Part shown: positions 7,034-15,011 of the stretch, in pieces | How positions within the stretch are numbered: position 1 is the stretch's first letter | Layout of the letters: the number at the start of each line of letters is the position of its first letter | NCBI RefSeq assembly: GCF_000374925.1 | Contig: NZ_KB895547.1 | Span: 1-64,000, forward strand | Reading direction: 5' to 3' | DNA from: Arthrobacter sp. 131MFCol6.1 | Lineage (GTDB): Bacteria; Actinomycetota; Actinomycetes; Actinomycetales; Micrococcaceae | Length of the DNA stretch: 64,000 bases | The notes under the pieces: generated by a model | The model's input: only the letters and a program-made list of their open reading frames with translations | The model's database searches: none | What the model was told of the DNA's origin: nothing | Position numbers and translations under genes: made by a program

Positions 7034-8731
7034 TTAGCGGGTTTCTGACATGGGGATGCGGACGCCGCGTTCCTTGGCGACCTCGACGGCGCGGTCGTAG
7101 CCGGCGTCGGCGTGGCGGATGACGCCCATGCCGGGATCGGTGGTCAGGAGGCGCGCGAGCTTTTCCGCGGCGAGGTCGGTGCCGTCGGCGACGGAGACCT
7201 GGCCGGCGTGGATGGAGCGGCCGATGCCGACGCCGCCGCCGTGGTGGATGGAGACCCAGGTGGCGCCGGAGGCGGTGTTGAGCAGGGCGTTGAGCAGCGG
7301 CCAGTCGGCGATCGCGTCGGAGCCGTCGGCCATGGCCTCGGTCTCGCGGTACGGGGAGGCGACGGAGCCGGAGTCGAGGTGGTCGCGGCCGATCACGATG
7401 GGCGCCTTGACCTTGCCCTCCTTGACGAGCTGGTTGAACAGCAGGCCGGCCTTGGCGCGTTCGCCGTAGCCGAGCCAGCAGATGCGGGCCGGCAGGCCCT
7501 CGAACTCGACCCGTTCCTGCGCGGCGTCGATCCAGCGGTGCAGGTGCTTGTTCTCGGGGAAGAGCTCTTTGATGGCGGCATCCGTGACCGCGATGTCCTC
7601 GGGGTCGCCGGAGAGGGCCACCCAGCGGAACGGGCCGAGGCCCTCGCAGAACAGCGGCCGGATGTAGGCCGGGACGAAGCCGGGGAATTCGAAGGCGCGG
7701 TTGTAGCCGCCCTTGCGGGCCTCGTCGCGGATGGAGTTGCCGTAGTCGAAGACCTCGGCGCCGGCGTCCTGGAACTCGACCATGGCCTGGACGTGCTTGG
7801 CCATCGAGGCCTGGGCCTTCTTGGTGAAGCCTTCGGGATCCGCGGCGGCCTCGGTGTGCCATTCCTCGACCGTGATGCCCTCGGGCAGGTAGCTCAGGGG
7901 GTCGTGCGCGGAGGTCTGGTCCGTGACGATGTCGACGGTGAGCTCGCCGGCGTTGTGGCGGCGCAGGATCTCGGGGAAGACGGCGGCGGCGTTGCCGACG
8001 TAGCCCACGGACCAGCCGCGGCGTTCTTCCTTGGCCTTGAGGACCTTGGCGATCGCGGTGTCGAGGTCCGTTTCGACCTCGTCGAGGTAGCGCTTGCCGG
8101 CGCGGCGGCGCAGGCGGGTCTCGTCGACGTCGACAATCAGGCAGGCGCCGTCGTTCAGGGTGACGGCGAGCGGCTGGGCGCCGCCCATGCCGCCGCAGCC
8201 GCCGGTGAGGGTCAGGGTGCCGGCGAGGGTGCCGTTCTCGTCCCCGGTGAGCTTGCGGGCGATCGCGGCGAAGGTCTCGAAGGTGCCCTGCAGGATGCCC
8301 TGGGTGCCGATGTAGATCCAGGACCCGGCGGTCATCTGGCCGTACATCATCAGGCCCTCGGCCTCGAGCCGGCGGAACTCGGGCCAGTTCGCCCAGTCGC
8401 CGACGAGGTTGGAGTTGGCCAGCAGCACGCGCGGCGCCCATTCGTTGGTGCGGAAGACGCCGACCGGCTTGCCGGACTGGACCAGCAAGGTCTCGTCCTT
8501 TTCCATGGTTTCCAGGGTGCGGGTGATGGCGTCGAACGCGGCCCACGACCGGACGGCGCGGCCGGTGCCGCCGTAGACCACCAGGTCATCGGGGCGCTCG
8601 GCCACCTCGGGGTCGAGGTTGTTCATGAGCATGCGCAGCGGGGCTTCCGTCTGCCAGCTCTTGGCGGTGAGCTCGGTGCCGCGGGCTGCTTTGACCGGGC
8701 GGGCACCGGTGGTGAAATCGGCGGGTGCCAT
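7034..8731 (-). CDS. hutU: Urocanate hydratase
   Basis: HutU adds water to urocanate, giving imidazolonepropionate, with tightly bound NAD+ as electrophile. The 565-residue protein is full length. It shows the glycine-rich NAD-binding segment [15 protein letters not shown], the active-site cysteine stretch [20 protein letters not shown] and the late [13 protein letters not shown] motif. The start ATG at 8731 follows AAGGAG in reverse. It is the first gene of a hutU-hutH unit. Upstream lie a palindromic operator (8869-8886) and a 61-nt palindrome (8900-8960) shared with the 3' end of the IclR gene. No imidazolonepropionase gene follows it here. Confidence 0.95.
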   Translation of the reverse strand: MAPADFTTGARPVKAARGTELTAKSWQTEAPLRMLMNNLDPEVAERPDDLVVYGGTGRAVRSWAAFDAITRTLETMEKDETLLVQSGKPVGVFRTNEWAPRVLLANSNLVGDWANWPEFRRLEAEGLMMYGQMTAGSWIYIGTQGILQGTFETFAAIARKLTGDENGTLAGTLTLTGGCGGMGGAQPLAVTLNDGACLIVDVDETRLRRRAGKRYLDEVETDLDTAIAKVLKAKEERRGWSVGYVGNAAAVFPEILRRHNAGELTVDIVTDQTSAHDPLSYLPEGITVEEWHTEAAADPEGFTKKAQASMAKHVQAMVEFQDAGAEVFDYGNSIRDEARKGGYNRAFEFPGFVPAYIRPLFCEGLGPFRWVALSGDPEDIAVTDAAIKELFPENKHLHRWIDAAQERVEFEGLPARICWLGYGERAKAGLLFNQLVKEGKVKAPIVIGRDHLDSGSVASPYRETEAMADGSDAIADWPLLNALLNTASGATWVSIHHGGGVGIGRSIHAGQVSVADGTDLAAEKLARLLTTDPGMGVIRHADAGYDRAVEVAKERGVRIPMSETR

Positions 8732-8868
8732 GAGGGTCTCCTTTGTCGCTGGATATGTGGCCGGATGATGCCTGTTCGGACTGGTGTCCAGGTGTATCCG
8801 GAGGAATGAGGTTCTGTATCAACTAAAGCCCCTTCGCGGCCGCGGAAACAGACCCAGCGGAGGGGTGC

Positions 8869-8886
8869 TGTCCGGGATTCCAGACC
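8869..8886. promoter_or_regulatory. Putative IclR/Hut operator, site B (upstream of hutU)
   Basis: TGTCCGGGATTCCAGACC fits the palindrome TGTCYGGnATnCCGGACA with two mismatches and is identical to the reverse of site D at 16 of its first 17 positions. It lies 138 bp upstream of the hutU start in the hutU-iclR intergenic region, where a promoter for the hutU-hutH unit must lie. Confidence 0.6.
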
Positions 8887-8899
8887 CTACCCCTCCCCC

Positions 8900-8960
8900 G
8901 TTGCGCTATCACTTTCGGTTGCCAAAAGGGCCGGATGGCAGCCGTAAGTGATAGCGCAAC
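8900..8960. repeat. 61-nt palindromic repeat, type 2 copy (iclR 3' side)
   Basis: GTTGCGCTATCACTTTCGG (8900-8918) and CCGTAAGTGATAGCGCAAC (8942-8960) are complementary at 18 of 19 positions, with inner TTGCC/GGCAG pairing. Flanking C-rich and G-rich runs extend the stem. It lies 40 bp beyond the stop of the IclR gene and upstream of hutU. The GTAAGTGA segment recurs in the arm of the element at 55657-55723. It could end the iclR transcript. Confidence 0.65.
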
Positions 8961-9000
8961 CTGGGGGTTATGGGGGGGTGCGGGTGGTGGGGGCAACCGG

Positions 9001-9876
9001 TCAGGCGGGGCGGCCGTGGATCCGGACCGAGAGTTCGTCGGCGACCTTCTGGACCCGGGCGGCCAGGACCGGCCACTGGTCCGCGGGCAGCTTGTCCTCG
9101 AGGAAGGTCACGGCGACGGCGGCGGTGGGCCACCCCACGTGGTCGGTCACGGCGGCAGCGATCGATCCGAATCCGGGTGTAACCTCGCCGTGTTCGGTGG
9201 CGTAGCCGCGCTGCCGGACCTGGTCCAGATGCGAGGACAGCGCGGAGTACTTCATGATGGGCGATTCGGTTTCATGCCGGGCCGTGAAGGCGGCAGCGTT
9301 CGGGTACAGCGCCCGCACCTGCGACTTCGGCAGCGCGGCCAGGATGGCCCGCCCGCTGGCGGTGAGATGGCTGGGCAACCGGACGCCGACGTCGGTCACC
9401 AGGGACGGCCGGTTCTTGGCCCGCTCCTCCACGATGTAGAGCACGTCCCGGCCGTGCAGCACCGCCAGGTGCGCGCTTTCGCCGATCACGTCCACGAGCG
9501 AGGCGAGCATCGGCCGGCCCAGCCGGGACAGCGGCTCCTGCCGGGAATAGGCCGAGCTGAGTTCGAAGGCGCTGATGCCCAGGCCGTAGCGCTGCTCCTC
9601 GTGCAGGTGGAGCACGAAGCCGTTCGCCTCCATCACCCCGAGCAGGTGGTAGACGCTGGAGCGCGGCAGTCCCAGCGCGGTGGCAATGTTCGACGCCGCC
9701 ATCGGCCCCCGCCGGGAGGCCAGCAGCTTGAGGATGCGCAGGGTGTTCTCGGCGGCCGGCACCTTCGACGCCGCCTTGGTGCCGGCGGTCCTGTGGACGG
9801 TCTTGGGCGCGGGCGCGTCAGGCGCTGCGGACAAAGTCGCGGCGGCGGGGCTCACGGCGGTGCTGGTGGGTGGCAT
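9001..9876 (-). CDS. IclR-family transcriptional regulator, probable hut regulator
   Basis: This 291-residue protein has an Ala/Pro-rich leader of about 38 residues, an N-terminal winged helix-turn-helix (AENTLRILKLLASRRGPMAA, then ATALGLPRSSVYHLLGVMEA near 65-85) and a C-terminal IclR effector-binding domain (VGVRLPSHLTASGRAILAAL, GYATEHGEVTPGFGSIAAAV). IclR proteins bind palindromes as dimers or tetramers and respond to small carboxylate-type effectors. The gene lies directly beside hutU on the same strand. Its own promoter overlaps one copy of the palindrome repeated before hutG and hutU, and a second copy lies just upstream. This supports autoregulation and control of hut. Whether it represses or activates is not visible. 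Family call is secure; target assignment is inference. Confidence 0.9.
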   Translation of the reverse strand: MPPTSTAVSPAAATLSAAPDAPAPKTVHRTAGTKAASKVPAAENTLRILKLLASRRGPMAASNIATALGLPRSSVYHLLGVMEANGFVLHLHEEQRYGLGISAFELSSAYSRQEPLSRLGRPMLASLVDVIGESAHLAVLHGRDVLYIVEERAKNRPSLVTDVGVRLPSHLTASGRAILAALPKSQVRALYPNAAAFTARHETESPIMKYSALSSHLDQVRQRGYATEHGEVTPGFGSIAAAVTDHVGWPTAAVAVTFLEDKLPADQWPVLAARVQKVADELSVRIHGRPA

Positions 9877-9899
9877 CTATCCTCTTCAGGGTCGGGCGG

Positions 9900-9917
9900 T
9901 GTCCGGTATCCCGTACT
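9900..9917. promoter_or_regulatory. Putative IclR/Hut operator, site C (over the iclR -10)
   Basis: TGTCCGGTATCCCGTACT fits TGTCYGGnATnCCGGACA with two mismatches. It overlaps the predicted -10 hexamer of the IclR gene at 9915-9920, so occupancy would block transcription. This is the weakest of the four sites in its right half. Confidence 0.5.
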
Positions 9918-9942
9918 TAAGCATGCGCCCCGCGACGGTCAA
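9914..9942 (-). promoter_or_regulatory. Predicted promoter of the IclR gene
   Basis: On the minus strand TTGACC (9942-9937) is followed after 16 bases by TTAAGT (9920-9915), or after 17 by TAAGTA. This is a good housekeeping-sigma match, 38 bp from the start codon. The -10 region coincides with operator-like site C, and site D lies 24 bp upstream of the -35. Confidence 0.55.
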
Positions 9943-9966
9943 CCGACAGACTCCCGCAGGAACGGC

Positions 9967-9984
9967 TGTCTGGAATGCCGGACA
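9967..9984. promoter_or_regulatory. Putative IclR/Hut operator, site D (upstream of iclR)
   Basis: TGTCTGGAATGCCGGACA is the best copy of the palindrome: only one base pair breaks the dyad symmetry. It lies upstream of the -35 of the IclR gene and 188 bp before the divergent phosphatase gene. Paired with site C, it gives two sites about 67 bp apart in the autoregulatory region. Confidence 0.6.
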
Positions 9985-10172
9985 ACTTCCGGAAGGCGGT
10001 GCCGGGCCTTCCCCCTGGCCCGGCACTGCCCCCGGTGTGCCGATGAACATGGGCGCCGGCTTCCCGGCGGGTCCCCGGCCACCGGCACCAGCCCGTCGCC
10101 GCCTGCAGCGGCGGACATCCGGCAGCTCCGGTTCACGGACAACGGGCGGCAGGACGGACTACGATCGGGTTC

Positions 10173-10613
10173 ATGAAGCACACGTGGGAAGCTTCCGCGG
10201 AGGGCATCATGGCCCTTCCGTCCGGCCGGCTCATCCGTGGCCGCGGCCTGCACTACCCGCTTCCGGCCGGGCCGTTTCCCGAGTTCGGCGTGTACCTGCT
10301 GGGCAAGCAGCCGCCGCCCGTGGGGTGGGAGTCCCGCTGGGTGCCCTGGCCCGACCTTCGGCTGCCGATCGACCAGCCGGATGCCCTCGAGGCGTTCCGG
10401 GAGGTGTGGCGCCGGGCCGAGGCGGAACGGGTTGAAGTGGCCTGCTGGCGCGGCATCGGCAGGACCGGCACCGCGCTGGCCTGCATCGCGATCCTCGACG
10501 GAGTCCCGCCCGGCCAGGCGGTGTCCTACGTCCGCCGCCAATACCGGCGCCGGACAGTGGAAACCCCGTGGCAGCGGCAGTACGTCGCCCGCTTCCCGGC
10601 CGGGGCACCGTAG
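10173..10613 (+). CDS. Small protein-tyrosine/dual-specificity phosphatase-like protein
   Basis: The 146-residue product contains ACWRGIGRTGTALAC at 90-104, which is the CX5R(S/T) phosphate-binding loop of cysteine phosphatases: Cys91 nucleophile, Arg97 and Thr98. The usual His before the Cys is replaced by Ala (VEVAC). Trp-rich segments (WESRWVPWPDLRLP) precede the loop and may hold the acid Asp61. The C-terminal helix (AVSYVRRQYRRRTVETPWQRQYV) is basic. It lies downstream of the divergent iclR control region and is apparently monocistronic. The phosphatase call rests on the loop; substrate is unknown. Confidence 0.7.
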   Translation: MKHTWEASAEGIMALPSGRLIRGRGLHYPLPAGPFPEFGVYLLGKQPPPVGWESRWVPWPDLRLPIDQPDALEAFREVWRRAEAERVEVACWRGIGRTGTALACIAILDGVPPGQAVSYVRRQYRRRTVETPWQRQYVARFPAGAP

Positions 10614-10655
10614 GCGGCGCAGGCCAGACCGCGACGGCGCACAAACGGCCCAGGC

Positions 10656-11627
10656 TCAAATGGTGACGACGGCCTTCCCGCGGAGTTGGCCTGCGCGCAG
10701 GTCACGGATGGCCGCCGGCGCGTCCGCCAGGGCATAGCTCTTGCCGATGACGGGGGTCACCGCGCCGGCCTCGATCAGCCCGGTCAGGAACCGGAGGTCC
10801 TCCGCCCGTTCTGCGGACATGACGCCCGTGAGCCGCTGGCCGACAAACACGGAGAGCAGCCCGGCGCCGAGCGAGCGTCCAATGCCCCCGGCCAGCCGCC
10901 CGCCACCTTCCCCGCCGACGATCGCGAGCGTTCCCTTCGGCTTGAGCGCCCGCCGCAGCACGGTGAGCGGGCGGTTGCCGGCGGTGTCCACAATGAGGTC
11001 GAAGTGCCGGGATCCGTCCGCGAAATCGTCATGTTTGTAGTCGATGACGTGGTCCGCGCCGATCGAGCGGACCAGATCGGTTTTCGCGGTGCTGCACACC
11101 CCCGTCACCTGCGCCCCGAACGCCTTGGCGAGCTGCACCGCGTACGTGCCGACACCGCCGGCCGCGCCGATGACGAGGACCTCCTGCCCGGCCTGGACCC
11201 TGCCGGCGTCCCGGAGTGCCTGCAGGGCCGTGACGGCCGAGATCGGGACGGCGGCGGCCTGCTCGAAGCTGAGGTTTTTCGGCTTCAGCGCGAGCCGGCC
11301 TTCCTTCGCGCACGCGTATTCGGCGAAGGATCCCTCGCAGGTGCCGTACACCTCATCCCCGGTCCGGAAGCCGACGACATTCCGGCCGACAGCCTCCACC
11401 AGGCCGGCCACGGCCCGGCCCCGGATGCGGGTCTTCGGCTTCCTGAGCCCGTAGCCAACCACACGGGTCAGGTACGGAAGGCCCGTCATGAGGTGCCAGA
11501 CGCCCTGGTCGACGCCGGCGGCCCGGACCCGGATCAGCACGTCGTCGTCGCCGGGCACGGGGGCGTCGACGTCGCTCAGTGCCAGCACCTCAACGGAACC
11601 GTAAACATCCTGGACGATCGCTTTCAT
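10656..11627 (-). CDS. NAD(P)H quinone oxidoreductase-like MDR protein
   Basis: The 323-residue protein is a zinc-free medium-chain dehydrogenase/reductase of the quinone oxidoreductase type. The N-terminal GroES-like half (MKAIVQDVYGSVEVLALSDV) is followed by the nucleotide-binding signature VLVIGAAGGVGTYAVQLAKA near residues 145-165 and SIGADHVIDYKHDDF. The ATG at 11625-11627 is preceded by GAGGAG. The family reduces quinones or enones with NADPH. The region ahead of it holds the dyad TGACA-TGT-TGTCA, a possible repressor site. It is convergent with the phosphatase gene. Confidence 0.85.
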   Translation of the reverse strand: MKAIVQDVYGSVEVLALSDVDAPVPGDDDVLIRVRAAGVDQGVWHLMTGLPYLTRVVGYGLRKPKTRIRGRAVAGLVEAVGRNVVGFRTGDEVYGTCEGSFAEYACAKEGRLALKPKNLSFEQAAAVPISAVTALQALRDAGRVQAGQEVLVIGAAGGVGTYAVQLAKAFGAQVTGVCSTAKTDLVRSIGADHVIDYKHDDFADGSRHFDLIVDTAGNRPLTVLRRALKPKGTLAIVGGEGGGRLAGGIGRSLGAGLLSVFVGQRLTGVMSAERAEDLRFLTGLIEAGAVTPVIGKSYALADAPAAIRDLRAGQLRGKAVVTI

Positions 11628-11702
11628 GGTGCGTCTCCTCTGGGTCAGCTCGCCATTGTGTAACCGCAGGCGCCGGACGACACCTCGAATGTGAGGAAAT
11701 CC

Positions 11703-11715
11703 TGACATGTTGTCA
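11703..11715. promoter_or_regulatory. Dyad TGACA-N3-TGTCA upstream of the quinone oxidoreductase gene
   Basis: A perfect 5-bp inverted repeat with a 3-bp spacer lies 75 bp before the oxidoreductase start and overlaps a minus-strand TTGACA that could be its -35. This arrangement fits a MarR- or TetR-type operator, but no cognate regulator is adjacent. Confidence 0.35.
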
Positions 11716-11765
11716 AGCTCTTTCGCCGCTCCCCCGCCGGTCGGAGTTTGACGACGGCGGCGGCC

Positions 11766-11785
11766 GGCGCCCCGCGCGGGGCGCC
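11766..11785. repeat. 20-bp perfect palindrome upstream of the amino acid permease
   Basis: GGCGCCCCGCGCGGGGCGCC reads the same on both strands. It lies 108 bp before the permease start, in the region between the divergent oxidoreductase and permease genes. It could form a leader hairpin or a protein site; pure G/C composition also allows chance. Confidence 0.4.
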
Positions 11786-11893
11786 GCACAGTCTGAAATC
11801 AAAGACACCAAGTTCCCGTGAAACTCATCACAGCAAGGCCGGACATGGTCTGCTGGATAGCGATCCCCCTCCCAATGACGAGAAGGTATTCGC

Positions 11894-13390
11894 ATGCAAC
11901 AAGCCCAAACCGCCACGAAACCGGCGCCCGCCGAAGCAGGCACCGGCAACGCCGTCACCGCCGTCGGCGCAGCAGTCGACTCCGTACTCAGCCGGGGACT
12001 CAACGTCCGCCACATCCGTTTCATGGCGCTGGGCTCGGCGATCGGCACGGGGCTGTTCTACGGCTCCGCCTCCGCCATCCAGAAGGCCGGGCCGGCCGTC
12101 CTGCTGGCCTACATGATCGGCGGCGCCGCGGTCTTCATGGTGATGCGCGCCCTCGGCGAAATGGCGGTGCGGCATCCGGTGTCCGGTTCCTTCGGCCAAT
12201 ACGCGAGCCGCTACCTGGGCCCGCTGGCAGGGTTCGTGACGGGCTGGACCTATGTCTTCGAGATGGCGATCGTGGCCATCGCGGATGTCACGGCGTTCAG
12301 CATCTACATGGGATTCTGGTTCCCCGGCGTGGAACGCTGGGTCTGGATCCTGGCCATCATCTTCTTCCTGGCGGCACTGAACCTGCTCAGCGTCAAGGTC
12401 TTCGGCGAGCTGGAATTCTGGTTCTCCCTGATCAAGGTTGCGGCCATCATCGCCATGATCGCGGGCGGGGCGGCGATCATCGTCTTCGGCTTCCAGGCCG
12501 GCGGCGCCACCGTGGCGCCAGGGCTCGGCAACCTCGTGGACCACGGGGGCCTGTTCCCCAACGGGTTCGAAGGGCTCCTCGCTTCCTTCGCCGTGGTGAT
12601 GTTCGCGTTTGGCGGCGTCGAGACCCTCGGCATCACCGCCGGTGAAGCCGCCGATCCGAAAACGGTCATCCCCAAGGCCGTCAACACCGTCCCCGTCCGG
12701 GTCCTGCTGTTCTACGTGCTGACCCTCGGCGTGCTGATGAGCCTGTTCCCGTGGGACGAAATTGGCAGCAACGGCAGCCCCTTCGTGCAGATCTTCAGCG
12801 GCCTGGGGATCCCGGCCGCGCCGCACATCCTCAACGCCGTGGTGATCACGGCGGCGCTCTCGGCGGTCAACAGTGACATTTTCGGCGCCGGCCGGATCCT
12901 CTTCGGCCTGGCCCGGCAGGGCCACGCCCCGGCGAGCTTCGGCAAGGTTTCCCGTCACGGGGTGCCGTGGATGACCGTGGTGATGATGACCGGCATCCTG
13001 CTGGTGGGCGTGGTGCTGAACGCCGTGATCCCTGAGGACGTCTTCCTGCTGATCGCCTCGATCGCCACCTTCGCCACCGTGTGGGTCTGGGCCATGATCC
13101 TGGCCTCCCATGTCGCCATGAAACGCGAGATCGCCCGCAAGGGCCTGCCGGCGTCGGAGTTCCCCTCACCGTGGTGGCCCGCCGCCTCCATACTGACCAT
13201 CGCATTCATGGCCCTGGTGATCGTGATTCTGGGCGCATTCGAGGACACCCGGGTGGCGCTGTACGTGGGCGCCGTTTGGCTCGGCCTCCTGGTGCTCGCC
13301 TACCGCTTCTGGGTCCGCGGCCACGGCCGGGCGCGGGCGGAACTGGTCGACGAGACCGCCCAGCTCCCCCAGGTTCCCGCCGGGCGGTAA
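11894..13390 (+). CDS. Amino acid permease (APC superfamily, AAT family)
   Basis: This 498-residue transporter has about twelve membrane helices. The first carries the substrate-binding motif [19 protein letters not shown] near residues 44-62, followed by [20 protein letters not shown], both typical of the amino acid transporter family that imports histidine, proline, aromatic amino acids or GABA with protons. The long hydrophilic N-terminus (about 35 residues) is cytoplasmic. The ATG at 11894 follows AGAAGG. It lies 2 kb from the hut regulator, so histidine is a possible substrate, but none of the hut-type palindromes lies upstream. Confidence 0.88.
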   Translation: MQQAQTATKPAPAEAGTGNAVTAVGAAVDSVLSRGLNVRHIRFMALGSAIGTGLFYGSASAIQKAGPAVLLAYMIGGAAVFMVMRALGEMAVRHPVSGSFGQYASRYLGPLAGFVTGWTYVFEMAIVAIADVTAFSIYMGFWFPGVERWVWILAIIFFLAALNLLSVKVFGELEFWFSLIKVAAIIAMIAGGAAIIVFGFQAGGATVAPGLGNLVDHGGLFPNGFEGLLASFAVVMFAFGGVETLGITAGEAADPKTVIPKAVNTVPVRVLLFYVLTLGVLMSLFPWDEIGSNGSPFVQIFSGLGIPAAPHILNAVVITAALSAVNSDIFGAGRILFGLARQGHAPASFGKVSRHGVPWMTVVMMTGILLVGVVLNAVIPEDVFLLIASIATFATVWVWAMILASHVAMKREIARKGLPASEFPSPWWPAASILTIAFMALVIVILGAFEDTRVALYVGAVWLGLLVLAYRFWVRGHGRARAELVDETAQLPQVPAGR

Positions 13391-13448
13391 TGGTACCCGC
13401 CCCTCACAGGGCACTCCCGGGCGCGCCCTCACGGGGTTAAGATCAGGC

Positions 13449-14102
13449 ATGGTTCCCGCCGCCAACCTCCTGGCTTTTGCCCTTGCCGCCCTCGTGCTCA
13501 TCGCCGTCCCGGGGCCCAGCGTGCTGTTCGTGATCGGACGGACGTTGGCCCTGGGACGCAGGGGCGGGCTGCTGAGCGTCCTGGGCAACGCGGCCGGCGA
13601 GGTGGTGCAGATCGCCGCCGTGGCCCTGGGCGTCGGCGTGGTGCTGGCCCAGTCCCTGCTGTTGTTCAGCGTGGTGAAATTCGCCGGCGCCGCCTATCTG
13701 GTCTACCTCGGGATCCAGGCGATCCGGCACCGCGGCGGCGGGCCGGCGACGGCGTCGTCCTCGAACCCGACCTCGACTGCCCGCGTGCTCCGGGAGGGCT
13801 TCATCGTCGGCGCGACCAACCCCAAGTCGATTGTGTTCTTCGTGGCGGTGCTTCCCCAGTTCGTGGACTACTCGGCCGGAGCGATTCCCGTGCAGCTCGC
13901 TACCTTGGGGGCGGTCTTCCTGCTCATTGCCCTGGTCTCGGACAGCACGTGGTCCCTCGCGGCCGGAACGGCCCGGCACTGGTTTGCCCGCTCGCCCCGG
14001 CGGATCGCCGCTCTGAGCACCACCGGCGGCGTGATGATGATCGGACTCGGCGGCACCCTCGCGCTGGTGGGCAACTCCGCGGAGTTCCAGGCGGGCGACT
14101 AG
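13449..14102 (+). CDS. LysE/RhtB-family amino acid exporter
   Basis: The 217-residue membrane protein has about six hydrophobic helices. It carries the family signature near the N-terminus (LIAVPGPSVLFVIGRTLALG at 18-37) and GATNPKSIVFFVAVLPQFV near 120-138. RhtB/LysE proteins export amino acids such as threonine, homoserine or lysine by proton exchange. It starts 58 bp after the permease stop in the same direction, so both may be one transcription unit with import and export functions. Substrate is not evident. Confidence 0.85.
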   Translation: MVPAANLLAFALAALVLIAVPGPSVLFVIGRTLALGRRGGLLSVLGNAAGEVVQIAAVALGVGVVLAQSLLLFSVVKFAGAAYLVYLGIQAIRHRGGGPATASSSNPTSTARVLREGFIVGATNPKSIVFFVAVLPQFVDYSAGAIPVQLATLGAVFLLIALVSDSTWSLAAGTARHWFARSPRRIAALSTTGGVMMIGLGGTLALVGNSAEFQAGD

Positions 14103-14121
14103 CCGGACAGCCCGGCCGGCG

Positions 14122-14167
14122 GCCCGGTCAACCGACGCCGGCAGCCCGGCCAACCGACGCCGGCGGC
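14122..14167. repeat. 22-bp tandem repeat between convergent genes
   Basis: A unit of the form GCCCGGYCAACCGACGCCGG occurs twice in a row with a 22-bp period, followed by further GCCCGGCC copies. It fills the short gap between the LysE-type gene and the dehydrogenase gene, whose transcripts converge. Its self-complementary GGCCGG/CCGGCC parts may form a terminator-like structure. Confidence 0.4.
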
Positions 14168-14183
14168 CCGGCCGGCGGCCGGG

Positions 14184-14933
14184 TTACCGCGCGGACCAGC
14201 CGCCGTCCATCGTGTAGCTGGCGCCGGTGACCATGCCGGCGTCGTCGGAAGCAAGCCACGCCACCAGGGACGCCACTTCCTCGGGCTCCACGAGCCGCTT
14301 GACCGCTGATTCGGTCAGCATGATCTTGGCGAGCACCTCGGACTCCGGGATGCCATGCACCTTCGCCTGGTCCGCGATCTGCGATTCGACCAGGGGCGTG
14401 CGGACGTAGCCGGGGTTGATGCAGTTGGACGTGACGCCGTGCGCCCCGCCTTCGAGGGCCGTCACCTTGCTCAGGCCCTCGAGCCCGTGCTTGGCCGAAA
14501 CGTAGGCGCTCTTGAACGGCGAGGCCCGGAGCCCGTGCACGGAGGACAAGTTGATGACGCGGCCGAAGTTGTTGGCGTACATGTGCGGCAACGCGGCCCG
14601 GATCAGCAGGAACGGCGCCTCCAGCATGAGGGTGATGATGCGGCGGAAGTCGGCCGGATCGAAGTCCTCGATGGGGCTGATGCGCTGGATTCCGGCGTTG
14701 TTCACCAGGATGTCGCAGTCCAGGCTGAGCGTCTGGAGGGATTCGACGTCGAGCAGGTTGACGGCCCACGCGGTGCCGCCGACCTCGTCGGCGAGCGCGG
14801 CCGCCGCGGACTCGTCCCTATCCGCGATCACAACTTTGGCCCCGCGTGCCGCCAGCGCCCGGACGCTGGCCGCGCCGATCCCGCCGGCGCCGCCGGTGAC
14901 CAGGGCCTTGCGCCCGTTCAGCGTGTTTTCCAT
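14184..14933 (-). CDS. 3-hydroxybutyrate dehydrogenase (SDR family)
   Basis: The 249-residue short-chain dehydrogenase interconverts 3-hydroxybutyrate and acetoacetate with NAD. It has TGGAGGIG (14-21), the ILVNNAG motif near 75-81, Ser near 124 in NLSSVHGL, and the YVSAKHG catalytic Tyr/Lys at about 136-142. The FKSAYVSAKHGLEGL and INPGYVRTPLVESQI stretches are typical of 3-hydroxybutyrate dehydrogenases. GGAAGG precedes the ATG at 14931-14933. It is 78 bp downstream of an MHS transporter gene on the same strand, so the pair may import and oxidise 3-hydroxybutyrate or a related acid. Confidence 0.88.
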   Translation of the reverse strand: MENTLNGRKALVTGGAGGIGAASVRALAARGAKVVIADRDESAAAALADEVGGTAWAVNLLDVESLQTLSLDCDILVNNAGIQRISPIEDFDPADFRRIITLMLEAPFLLIRAALPHMYANNFGRVINLSSVHGLRASPFKSAYVSAKHGLEGLSKVTALEGGAHGVTSNCINPGYVRTPLVESQIADQAKVHGIPESEVLAKIMLTESAVKRLVEPEEVASLVAWLASDDAGMVTGASYTMDGGWSAR

Positions 14934-15011
14934 AACTCAGCCTTCCATGTCAAAAGTTTCGATGAGGCGGCCGGCTCCAGCATGGCTGGAGCCGGCCCAA
15001 ACTCAGGCAGC

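Noticed and set aside
11828..13111. 427-codon minus-strand frame opposite the amino acid permease
   Set aside because: It has antisense-type His/Gln/Asp/Gly content, and the permease motifs on the plus strand are decisive.
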